From an archaeon (GTDB lineage Archaea; Iainarchaeota; Iainarchaeia; Iainarchaeales; Iainarchaeaceae): a stretch of DNA of 16,294 bases. The notes under the pieces were generated by a model that saw only the letters and a list, made by a program, of their open reading frames with translations, had not been told where the DNA came from and searched no databases. Below, in pieces: positions 6,466-12,392 of this stretch. Location of the stretch: contig JANLGZ010000010.1 of NCBI GenBank assembly GCA_024653905.1, positions 1-16,294 of the forward strand, read 5' to 3'. Position numbers and translations under genes: made by a program. How positions within the stretch are numbered: position 1 is the stretch's first letter; every line of letters starts with the position of its first letter.

Positions 6466-7053
6466 ATGGCTGACAAAAGAGAACACGGAAAAGAAGCAAA
6501 GGAAACTAAAAAAGGAAATCGTGATGATGCCCGTTCTAGCGAAATGGAAGCTAAAGGCACTGAAAGCAAAAGACCTGTAAAGCAGGAAGAAAATGTTGAA
6601 CTTATAGTGAGAGTTGCAGATAATGATTTGAATGGAAGCAAAACCGTTGTTAGGGCTTTGACAAAAATTAAGGGAATTGGATTAAGAATGGCTAAGAATA
6701 TAGTTCTTGTATTTGAAAAAGAAACTGGTGTTTCAGGAAACGAAAAACTTGGAAAGATTACAGAAGAACAAGTAAGAAAACTTGAACAGATTGTAATTAA
6801 ACCAACAAATTTCAATATCCCAATATGGAGTCTCAATAGAAGGAATGATTTTACAACAGGTGAAAATACTCACAGAATTATGAATGAACTTGAATTTGGT
6901 TTAAGAACTGATATCCAGAGACTTGGAGAAATCAAATCTTATAGAGGATTAAGGCATACATGGAAGCTTCCTGTAAGAGGCCAGAGAAATAAATCAACCC
7001 ACAGAAATAAAGGCACTACTGTTGGAGTTACAAAAAAGGATACTAAAAAGTGA
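6466..7053 (+). CDS. rps13: Small-subunit ribosomal protein uS13 with N-terminal extension
   Basis: uS13 sits in the head of the small subunit, contacting the large subunit and P-site tRNA. The core starts near residue 43 (VELIVRVADNDLNGSKTVVRALTKIKGIG, here split for reading) and runs to SYRGLRHTWKLPVRGQRNKS and the basic tail. At 195 residues it exceeds the archaeal norm of about 150 because of residues 1-42, a charged low-complexity extension. Within this extension two Arg codons are CGT (6520, 6532) whereas AGA dominates elsewhere. The ATG at 6466 has GTGAT at 6459-6463. It follows eL14 by four bases and precedes uS4 by six. Confidence 0.94.
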   Translation: MADKREHGKEAKETKKGNRDDARSSEMEAKGTESKRPVKQEENVELIVRVADNDLNGSKTVVRALTKIKGIGLRMAKNIVLVFEKETGVSGNEKLGKITEEQVRKLEQIVIKPTNFNIPIWSLNRRNDFTTGENTHRIMNELEFGLRTDIQRLGEIKSYRGLRHTWKLPVRGQRNKSTHRNKGTTVGVTKKDTKK

Positions 7054-7059
7054 TAAAAC

Positions 7060-7725
7060 ATGGGCGACCCTAAAAAAAGAAGAAAACAATACACAACCCC
7101 GAGAAAAAAATGGGACAAGCAATTACTTGTATCAGAGAGAAAACTCGTTGACTTTTACGGTTTGAAAAACAAAAAAGAACTGAGAAAACATATCACTTGG
7201 TTAAGAAACAAAAGACAAATAGCAAGAAGTCTTTTGGCTTTGCCTCTTGAAACAAGAATGGTAAGGGAAAAAGAACTTGTAAGCGGTTTGAGAAAAATTG
7301 GTCTTGTAAAAACAGATGCTATTTTGGATGATGTTTTAGGATTAAAGGTTGAAGAATTGCTTGAAAAAAGATTACAGACATTAACCCTTAGAAAAGGACT
7401 TGCGAATACATCCAAACAGGCAAGGCAATTTATTGTTCATGGACATATTTCAATTAAAGGAAAAAGAATTTCAGCACCTGGTTATTTGGTTCCTATAGAT
7501 GAGGCATCAGAACTTGGCTGGCATAAAAAACCATTAAAGATTGAAAATGATAAACCAAAGAAGGATTTGAAAAAAGAATTTGAGGAATCTGCAGGAACTG
7601 AAATAGAAACTCCAACAGAAACTGTTGAAGAGAAAAAGGAAAAAGTAACTGCGACCAAAGGAAGTCCCGCCGCGACCGAAGAGAATACTCCTAAGGATAA
7701 AGGGAAAGTGGAGGCTACAGAATGA
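7060..7725 (+). CDS. rps4: Small-subunit ribosomal protein uS4 with C-terminal extension
   Basis: uS4 nucleates 16S rRNA 5'-domain assembly. Residues 1-160 fit the archaeal family: an N-terminal MGDPKKRRKQYTTPRKKWDK, the helical LVDFYGLKNKKELRK region, and an S4 RNA-binding domain at ~105-150 (ARQFIVHGHISIKGKRI, PGYLVP). The conserved fold ends near ELGWHKKPLKIE. Residues ~163-221 are an extra Glu/Lys/Thr-rich tail, giving 221 residues against about 180 normally. The tail includes ATKGSPAATE, encoded by bases shared with uS2. The ATG at 7060 lies six bases after the uS13 stop with only a weak GTGAT upstream. The gene end overlaps uS11 by 4 bases. Confidence 0.94.
   Translation: MGDPKKRRKQYTTPRKKWDKQLLVSERKLVDFYGLKNKKELRKHITWLRNKRQIARSLLALPLETRMVREKELVSGLRKIGLVKTDAILDDVLGLKVEELLEKRLQTLTLRKGLANTSKQARQFIVHGHISIKGKRISAPGYLVPIDEASELGWHKKPLKIENDKPKKDLKKEFEESAGTEIETPTETVEEKKEKVTATKGSPAATEENTPKDKGKVEATE
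7649..7669 (+). repeat. ATKGSP-coding repeat, copy in uS4 tail
   Basis: The 21 bases match 10429-10449 in uS2 at 20 of 21 positions (GCGACCAAAGG, then A for G, then AGTCCCG). They are followed by a partial in-frame second unit, GCGACCGAAGAG at 7672-7683, 21 bases after the first GCGACC. This suggests tandem duplication. Confidence 0.7.
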
Positions 7726-8105
7726 CTAAAACAGGAATAATTCATATTTATGCTTCAAGAAATAATACAATGATTTTGTTAACAGATATAACAGGTTCTG
7801 AAACAATCGCAAAATGCTCTGGAGGAATGGTTGTAAAAGCACAACACAAAGAAGGTTCTCCTTATGCAGCAATGAAAGTTGCGGAAATTGTGGCAGAAAA
7901 AGCAAGAGAAAAAGGAATAGATGAAGTAATAGTAAAGGTTCGAGGCCAGGGAGGTATTAAACCTAAAAATCCTGGACAAGGGGCAGAAGCAGCAATACTT
8001 TCATTAACAAGAAATAATGTCAGAATAAAAACAATCGAGAATGTTACACCAATCCCACATGATGGTTGTAGAAGAAAGAAAAGACATAGAAGTAAGAAAG
8101 ATTAA
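7722..8105 (+). CDS. rps11: Small-subunit ribosomal protein uS11
   Basis: uS11 lies on the small-subunit platform, where it contacts mRNA in the E-site region. The 127-residue product is standard: IIHIYASRNNTMILLTDITG, SGGMVVKAQHKEGSPYAAM, VKVRGQGGIKPKNPGQGAE, and the end VTPIPHDGCRRKKRHRSKKD. The ATG at 7722 overlaps the uS4 stop and has GGAGG at 7710-7714. The next gene, rpoD, most likely starts 25 bases beyond the uS11 stop; an open frame running back into uS11 is not needed to explain it. Confidence 0.97.
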   Translation: MTKTGIIHIYASRNNTMILLTDITGSETIAKCSGGMVVKAQHKEGSPYAAMKVAEIVAEKAREKGIDEVIVKVRGQGGIKPKNPGQGAEAAILSLTRNNVRIKTIENVTPIPHDGCRRKKRHRSKKD

Positions 8106-8130
8106 AGAAAAAGATGATGAGGTGTTAAAG

Positions 8131-8817
8131 TTGGATATAAAAGTTTTAGAAACTAAAGGAAAAACAATGAAATTACTTTTGAAAGGAACAAACCACGCTT
8201 TTGTAAATGCTTTGAGACGACAAATCATGGCAGGAATTCCAATATTAGCGGTTGAGGATGTTCATTTTTACCAGAACACTGGAGTACTCACCGATGAAAT
8301 GCTAGCACACAGACTCGCATTTATTCCACTTAAAATGGATTCAGCAAAATACAAAGAAGGGGACAAAGTAAAGTTGGTTCTTGAAAAAGACGGGCCATGT
8401 ACAGTTTACAGTAAAGACATTAAAAGCACTGATCCAAAAGTAGAACCAGCTGAACTTAACATACCGCTTACAAAACTTGTTGAAGGACAAAAATTAAAAC
8501 TTGAAATGGACGCCATTGTTGGTTTTGGAAAAGAACACGCAAAGTGGCAACCTGCAATAGCATCATACCAGGAATTACCTATTCTTTCAGGAACAGGAAA
8601 AAGTTACAAAGCAGACGTAATAGAAATGATACTTAATGAAAAGCAAAGGGATATTATTGTTGAAAAAGACCAGAAATTAGAGTATGACCCAACAACATTC
8701 GTGTTTATTGTCGAATCATTCGGCAATATGGAACCAAAAGAATTATTTTTAAACGCAGCGGAGGGCTTAAAACAGAAGTCTAAGGATTTCATAGCAGAAT
8801 TAAAGGTTTTAAGCTGA
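8131..8817 (+). CDS. rpoD: DNA-directed RNA polymerase subunit D (Rpo3)
   Basis: Rpo3 is the archaeal alpha-I-like/RPB3 subunit that pairs with Rpo11 and nucleates polymerase assembly together with Rpo10. I chose TTG 8131 (DIKVLETKGKTMKLLLKG after Met) because GAGGTG at 8119-8124 lies six bases upstream and because homologues start here with MxIxVLE. Earlier starts (ATG 8041, inside uS11) add non-homologous residues. Landmarks are NALRRQIMAGIPILAVEDV, LTDEMLAHRLAFIPLK and GKEHAKWQPA. At 228 residues with a single Cys (GPC), it lacks the four-Cys Fe-S cluster domain of some archaeal Rpo3 proteins. It lies between uS11 and a tRNA-Leu gene, the conserved archaeal order. Confidence 0.93.
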   Translation: MDIKVLETKGKTMKLLLKGTNHAFVNALRRQIMAGIPILAVEDVHFYQNTGVLTDEMLAHRLAFIPLKMDSAKYKEGDKVKLVLEKDGPCTVYSKDIKSTDPKVEPAELNIPLTKLVEGQKLKLEMDAIVGFGKEHAKWQPAIASYQELPILSGTGKSYKADVIEMILNEKQRDIIVEKDQKLEYDPTTFVFIVESFGNMEPKELFLNAAEGLKQKSKDFIAELKVLS

Positions 8818-8838
8818 TATCCCCAAGAGTATTTGGCT

Positions 8839-8923
8839 GCAGGAGTACCCAAGCGGTCAACGGGGCAGGACTTAAGATCCTGTGTGCTTAGTGCCTTCGG
8901 CGGTTCGAATCCGCCCCCCTGCA
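8839..8923 (+). tRNA. tRNA-Leu (anticodon UAA)
   Basis: A class II tRNA of 85 bases. The anticodon stem CAGGA (8866-8870) / TCCTG (8878-8882) holds the loop CTTAAGA with anticodon TAA at 8873-8875. The T arm is GGCGG-TTCGAAT-CCGCC (8899-8915), and a long variable arm occupies 8883-8898, as expected for leucine. The acceptor GCAGGAG (8839-8845) pairs with CCCCTGC (8916-8922) with one A-C mismatch at pair 6-67. Discriminator is A, no CCA is encoded, and no intron is present. A tRNA-Leu between rpoD and eL18 is known from other archaea such as haloarchaea, so co-transcription with the operon is likely. Confidence 0.95.
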
Positions 8924-8951
8924 TTAAAAAAAAAGCAAAGAGTGATTTTAT

Positions 8952-9317
8952 ATGAGAAAAACAATGGCAAAAAAATCAACAAAAGAATTAATTGTTTCCC
9001 TTGAAAAGCACGGGAAAAAAACCAAAAAGAAAATTTGGAAAAGCCTAGCTGAAAGGCTCGCAAAACCAACAAGAATAAGAGCAAAAGTTAATGTTGATAA
9101 ACTTAATAAATTAGCAAAAAAACAAAAAGGAAAAATATTTGTTGTACCAGGAAAAGTTCTTGCAATGGGAGTTATTGATATGCAACTTAATGTTGCCTGT
9201 TTTGAGTATTCAGCTAAAGCAAAAGAAAAAATCGAAAGCCAGAAAGGAAAGATTATTTCACTTACTGAATTGATTGAATCAAAACCAAAAGAATCGGAAA
9301 TGGTGATAGTACAATGA
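8952..9317 (+). CDS. rpl18e: Large-subunit ribosomal protein eL18
   Basis: eL18 is the archaeal/eukaryotic relative of bacterial uL15-like folds in the large subunit. The 121-residue product has usual archaeal length. Recognisable parts are an N-terminal TKELIVSLEKHGKKTKKKIW helix, RAKVNVDKLNKLAKKQKG, FVVPGKVLAMGVI and the terminal strand MVIVQ. The ATG at 8952 follows GTGAT (8942-8946); ATG 8964 (MAKKS) is a possible alternative. It starts 28 bases after the tRNA, and its stop overlaps the uL13 start by 4 bases. Confidence 0.94.
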   Translation: MRKTMAKKSTKELIVSLEKHGKKTKKKIWKSLAERLAKPTRIRAKVNVDKLNKLAKKQKGKIFVVPGKVLAMGVIDMQLNVACFEYSAKAKEKIESQKGKIISLTELIESKPKESEMVIVQ

Positions 9318-9736
9318 GTGTAATAGACGGATCAAACTTAATCGTTGGAAGAGCAGCAAGTGTAATTGCTCAAAGACTAATTAAAGGCGAAAGAATTGAC
9401 ATTATTAATGCTGAAAAAATGGTTTTTACAGGTACAAAAGAAAATCTTCTTGAAAAATATAAAACAAGAAGAGAACTTTCAGAAAAAGGAAACCCTCATA
9501 AAGGACCAAAATACTCAAGAATGCCTGATAGAATTGTGAAAAGAGCAGTAAGAGGAATGGTTCCTTGGAAAAAAGCTCAAGGAAAAATTGCATTCAAAAA
9601 TTTCAGAGCTCATATTGGAATCCCTGAAGAGTTCGAAAAAGCAAAAACTGAAAAAATTGAATCAGCAATCAACAAAAAACAAAAAGGATTTTTAACAGTT
9701 GAACAATTAAGCAAAAATTTAGGGGCTACGTGGTAA
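9314..9736 (+). CDS. rpl13: Large-subunit ribosomal protein uL13
   Basis: uL13 is an early-assembling large-subunit protein. The 140-residue product is of normal archaeal size and has VIDGSNLIVGRAASVIAQRL, INAEKMVFTG, GPKYSRMPDRIVKRAVRGM and VPWKKAQGKIAFKNFRAHIG. These cover the conserved core and the basic rRNA-binding surface. The ATG at 9314 overlaps the eL18 stop, with GGTGA at 9302-9306. It is followed two bases later by uS9, as in most archaea and bacteria. Confidence 0.96.
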   Translation: MSVIDGSNLIVGRAASVIAQRLIKGERIDIINAEKMVFTGTKENLLEKYKTRRELSEKGNPHKGPKYSRMPDRIVKRAVRGMVPWKKAQGKIAFKNFRAHIGIPEEFEKAKTEKIESAINKKQKGFLTVEQLSKNLGATW

Positions 9737-9738
9737 AA

Positions 9739-10188
9739 ATGGCTGAAGAAGAAAAAATAATTGACATAATAAAAAAGAAGAAAAAGAAGAAAGGAATGAC
9801 TTCAAAAGCAAAGAAAAAAAATGCTGTGGCAAACGCAGTAATCAGAAAGGGAACAGGAACTGTCAGAATAAACAAGAGAAATATTGACAGCATTGGCCCG
9901 GATTATGTTCAAGAATTTATTAAAGAACCGCTTGAATTAGCAGGAGAAACTGCAGGCGAAGTGGATATAGAAGTAACTGTTAAAGGCGGAGGTTTCATGG
10001 GGCAAAGTGTTGCTTCAAGAGCCGCAATTGCAAAAGCACTTCTGGATTTCAGAAGAGGCGATGAAAAACTTAAGAAAAAGTTTTTAGCATATGATAGAAT
10101 GCTTTTAGTTGATGACGCAAGACGCGTTGAACCAAAGAAACAATTAGGACCTAAAGCAAGGGCAAAGAAACAAGCAAGTAAGAGGTGA
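9739..10188 (+). CDS. rps9: Small-subunit ribosomal protein uS9
   Basis: uS9 lies in the head of the small subunit, and its C-terminal tail touches P-site tRNA. Core motifs are NAVANAVIRKGTGTVRIN, VTVKGGGFMGQSVASRAAIA and the ending ARRVEPKKQLGPKARAKKQ, finishing in KR. I chose ATG 9739 (MAEEEK, 149 residues) over GTG 9730, which lies in the uL13 end. Residues 1-~30 are lysine-rich (a run of seven Lys), about 15 longer than typical; an internal ATG at 9796 just before the core (MTSKAKKK) is an alternative start with AAAGGA nearby. The next gene's Shine-Dalgarno (GAGGTGA) overlaps the stop. Confidence 0.94.
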   Translation: MAEEEKIIDIIKKKKKKKGMTSKAKKKNAVANAVIRKGTGTVRINKRNIDSIGPDYVQEFIKEPLELAGETAGEVDIEVTVKGGGFMGQSVASRAAIAKALLDFRRGDEKLKKKFLAYDRMLLVDDARRVEPKKQLGPKARAKKQASKR

Positions 10189-10194
10189 TTGAAA

Positions 10195-10389
10195 ATGATT
10201 GTACCGGTAAGATGTTTTAGTTGCGGAAGTGTTGTAGGAGAACACTATGAAAAATTCAAAGAAAGAGTAGAGAAAGGAGAAAGTGCAGAAAAAGTAATGG
10301 ATAATTTGGGAATAAAAAAATACTGCTGCAGAAGAATGATTTTCTCACAAGTGGATATTATTGATTCAATATTAAATTATAAGACGTGA
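10195..10389 (+). CDS. rpoN: DNA-directed RNA polymerase subunit N (Rpo10)
   Basis: Rpo10/RPB10 is a small zinc-binding polymerase subunit that bridges the Rpo3/Rpo11 platform and the large subunits. The 64-residue product has the N-terminal MIVPVRCFSCG and later YCCRRM, giving the zinc ligands Cys7, Cys10 and the CC pair of the atypical CX2C...CC site. I chose ATG 10195 over an in-frame TTG at 10189 because the homologous start is MIxPVRCF and GAGGTGA at 10182-10188 is correctly spaced. It sits in the usual order uS9-rpoN, but the rpoK and eno genes that often follow are missing. Confidence 0.95.
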   Translation: MIVPVRCFSCGSVVGEHYEKFKERVEKGESAEKVMDNLGIKKYCCRRMIFSQVDIIDSILNYKT

Positions 10390-10394
10390 AAAAA

Positions 10395-11405
10395 ATGACT
10401 GAAAAAAAAGAAGAAAAAGAAGTAAAAGCTGCGACCAAAGGGAGTCCCGAAGGGGAAAAGAAAGAGGTTAAAGCTGACGCTAAAGAAAAAGCAGACGCTA
10501 AACCGAAAAAAGAAATAAAAGAAGAGAAAGAAGAAGCTAAGGCAGAAAAAAAGGAAGTTAAAGAGAAAAAGACAGAAAAGAAAGAAGAAGTGAAAGAAGA
10601 AAAAGATCACAAGCCTAAGGCTGAAAAACAAAGTTCTGATGAAGATGAAGCAAAACAAACAAGTCTTGTGGACACTGAAAAATATTTGAATACCGGTTCA
10701 CACATTGGAACAAAATTCAAATCAGGAGATATGAAAAAGTACATTTACAAAGTAAGAAAAGACGGCCTTAATGTTCTGGATGTTCAGACACTTGATCAGA
10801 GACTTGGTTTTGCTTCACAGTTTATTGCAAAATTTCCAAAAAATAAAGTAGTTATTGTTTCAAGAAAAGTTTACGGACAAACACCAGCAAAAGTATTTGC
10901 AGAATCAATCGGAGCCACTGTAATAACAGGAAGATTTGTTCCCGGAACATTCACAAACCCTGAAAGCAATCATTTTGTTGAACCAAAAGTAGTTGTAATT
11001 ACAGACCCTGAAGCTGATTCACAAGCTATTAAGGAAGCCTCAACAATAAGGATTCCAGTAGTCGCATTATCTTCAACCAATAATTCTCTAAGAAACATTG
11101 ATTTAGCAGTTCCAATCAACAATAAAGGAAAAAAGAGCCTGGCTTTGGGTTATTGGATTATGGCTAAAGAAATTCTCAAAGCAAGAGAAGAAATTAAGAC
11201 TGATGATGCTTTCTCAAAAACCCCCGAAGACTTTGAATACAAAATGAAAGAAGACGGTGAAGACAAAAGAGGATTCAGAAGAAAACCGCCATTTAAGAGC
11301 TTTGGCAGAGGCCCGCCTAGAGGAGATGGTGGCAGGGACAGTGGCAGAGATAGTAGTGGCAGTAGTAGCGGTAGTAGTAGTAGTAGAGGAAGAAGCCGAA
11401 GATAA
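10395..11405 (+). CDS. rps2: Small-subunit ribosomal protein uS2 with long N- and C-terminal extensions
   Basis: uS2 binds late, at the back of the small-subunit head. The core occupies residues ~90-263: LNTGSHIGTKFKSGDMKKYI, RKDGLNVLDVQTLDQRL, FVPGTFTNP, VVITDPEAD, IPVVALSSTNN and a membrane-like but soluble helix LALGYWIMAKEIL, matching archaeal uS2. At 336 residues it is far longer than the usual ~200. Residues 1-~89 are Lys/Glu/Ala-rich with an ATKGSPEG motif and two ADAK units; residues ~264-336 end in an Arg/Gly/Ser tail (RGFRRK, RGPPRG, then Ser-rich). I chose ATG 10395 over GTG 10386. GTGA overlaps the rpoN stop. A T-rich terminator zone follows, so uS2 ends the operon. Confidence 0.94.
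   Translation: MTEKKEEKEVKAATKGSPEGEKKEVKADAKEKADAKPKKEIKEEKEEAKAEKKEVKEKKTEKKEEVKEEKDHKPKAEKQSSDEDEAKQTSLVDTEKYLNTGSHIGTKFKSGDMKKYIYKVRKDGLNVLDVQTLDQRLGFASQFIAKFPKNKVVIVSRKVYGQTPAKVFAESIGATVITGRFVPGTFTNPESNHFVEPKVVVITDPEADSQAIKEASTIRIPVVALSSTNNSLRNIDLAVPINNKGKKSLALGYWIMAKEILKAREEIKTDDAFSKTPEDFEYKMKEDGEDKRGFRRKPPFKSFGRGPPRGDGGRDSGRDSSGSSSGSSSSRGRSRR
10429..10454 (+). repeat. ATKGSPEG-coding repeat, copy in uS2 extension
   Basis: This copy bridges the other two: 10432-10454 matches eL32 743-765 at 22 of 23 bases and 10429-10449 matches uS4 7649-7669 at 20 of 21. It is followed at 10469-10483 by TAAAGCTGACGCTAA, identical to eL32 795-809. Confidence 0.7.
11351..11386 (+). repeat. AGT trinucleotide tract encoding serine
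   Basis: A run made mainly of AGT/GGC/GGT codons encodes the Ser/Gly tail of uS2, with up to five AGT in a row at the end. It is a coding microsatellite and could change length by slippage in frame. Confidence 0.65.
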
Positions 11406-11448
11406 TTAAATAAGACCAAATACCCTCTAAAAAGACATTTTAACAGCA

Positions 11449-11516
11449 TTTTTTTGGCTTTTTTTGCCCCAAAAGCACTTATTTTCACCCTTAATACCCC
11501 AAAATAACGGGGTTTT
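11449..11516 (+). terminator. Transcription terminator zone after uS2
   Basis: Two runs of seven T (11449-11455 and 11459-11465) lie 44 bases after the uS2 stop; T runs alone act as archaeal terminators. Further on, CCCC (11497-11500) and GGGG (11509-11512) form a hairpin with an 8-base loop followed by TTTT. Together they plausibly end the ribosomal operon transcript. Confidence 0.6.
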
Positions 11517-11525
11517 AAGATTGTT

Positions 11526-11581
11526 CAAAACCACTAAAATAATTGAATAACTGTAAACAGTAAATTTAATAATAGGTTTTG
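11526..11581. promoter_or_regulatory. Nested inverted repeats upstream of the TrmB-family gene
   Basis: CAAAACC (11526-11532) and GGTTTTG (11575-11581) are perfect 7-base inverted arms. Near their shared centre lies the palindrome ACTGT-AA-ACAGT (11550-11561). The outer right arm abuts the TATA-like box. This could be an operator, perhaps for the regulator encoded next; that is inference from position and symmetry only. Confidence 0.35.
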
Positions 11582-11584
11582 GCA

Positions 11585-11593
11585 TAATATATA
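11585..11593 (+). promoter_or_regulatory. TATA-like box for the TrmB-family gene
   Basis: TAATATATA is centred about 35 bases before the ATG at 11624. With archaeal start sites about 25 bases downstream of the TATA box, the leader would be very short. This agrees with the lack of a Shine-Dalgarno before this ATG. Confidence 0.5.
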
Positions 11594-11623
11594 GTAATTC
11601 AAGAAATACTTAGAGTTGGTTAG

Positions 11624-12382
11624 ATGCAAGAATATGATATTAATATCTTTTTGGAAAAATTAGGTCTTACTGAATACGAAGCTAAAACTCTTTCTGCACT
11701 ATTCAAACTCAGAGAAGCCGAAGCTCCAGAAATATCAAGAAGTGCACAAGTACCAAAAACAAGAGTTTATGATGTACTTGATAGATTAACAAAAAAAACA
11801 CTTATTATTGAAATTCACGGAAGACCAAAAAGATACATGGCTATTGAACCTGAAAACGTTTTCAAAACACTTATACAGGAAAAGAAATCTGAATTACAGA
11901 TACTTGAAAAAGAAGCTGATTCTTTAAAAGACACGATTATTTTTGATTCAGCAAACGGAAAACATGAAAGAGTAATGAAAGTAAAAGACAAAAATGATTT
12001 TATGAAAATTCTCGGCCAGCAGATTGATACAGCAAACAAAACAGTAATAGGATTAACTCCTTTAGGAAAAGAACACGGATTCATAAAAGAATCAATGAAA
12101 AAAGCTACAGGAAGAAATGTTGAAATTAAACTAATAAGTAAAATTAGTGAAGATACAAAAAAACTTGCAAATGAATTAAGCAATTCCGGAATCAACATGA
12201 GAGATTTTGATCATGGAATGAACGCTTATGTTATTGACGGAAAAAAAGTTGTTTTAGCTTTAAGCGATTTCCAATTAGAAAAACCAGAATACCACTTTAC
12301 AATCTGGCCTGACAACAAACCAATGGCCGATGCATTAAAGAAGCACTTTGACTATACTTGGGAACAAGGGAAAAAAATTTAA
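11624..12382 (+). CDS. TrmB-family transcriptional regulator
   Basis: A 252-residue DNA-binding protein of the archaeal TrmB family, regulators often tied to sugar metabolism or transport. The winged helix-turn-helix is at residues ~10-75: LGLTEYEAKTLSALFKL, then ISRSAQVPKTRVYDVLDRL and a wing with HGRPKRYMAIEP. A coiled-coil linker (~78-105) leads to a C-terminal effector-type domain ending FTIWPDNKPMADALKKHFDY. The ligand cannot be told from the sequence, and no sugar transport genes are nearby. The ATG at 11624 has no clear Shine-Dalgarno but sits behind a TATA-like box, suggesting a near-leaderless message. A small gene follows ten bases later and may be co-transcribed. Confidence 0.85.
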   Translation: MQEYDINIFLEKLGLTEYEAKTLSALFKLREAEAPEISRSAQVPKTRVYDVLDRLTKKTLIIEIHGRPKRYMAIEPENVFKTLIQEKKSELQILEKEADSLKDTIIFDSANGKHERVMKVKDKNDFMKILGQQIDTANKTVIGLTPLGKEHGFIKESMKKATGRNVEIKLISKISEDTKKLANELSNSGINMRDFDHGMNAYVIDGKKVVLALSDFQLEKPEYHFTIWPDNKPMADALKKHFDYTWEQGKKI

Positions 12383-12392
12383 TGTGATTATT

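Noticed and set aside
8041..8130. Upstream in-frame extension of rpoD starting at ATG 8041 inside uS11
   Set aside because: The added residues match nothing in the family, and GAGGTG at 8119-8124 is spaced for TTG 8131, where homologues begin.
8604..8924. Minus-strand frame running through the tRNA-Leu gene
   Set aside because: It covers a well-formed tRNA and the antisense of rpoD, with no start site or homology.
9769..9795. Poly-A/AAG tract in uS9 as a frameshift site
   Set aside because: The frame is continuous and matches the family on the far side; the run only makes a lysine-rich N terminus.
10377..10658. Minus-strand frame rich in Phe, Leu and Ser opposite uS2
   Set aside because: It is simply the complement of the Lys/Glu-rich uS2 extension; hydrophobicity comes from TTT/CTT anti-codons of AAA/AAG runs.
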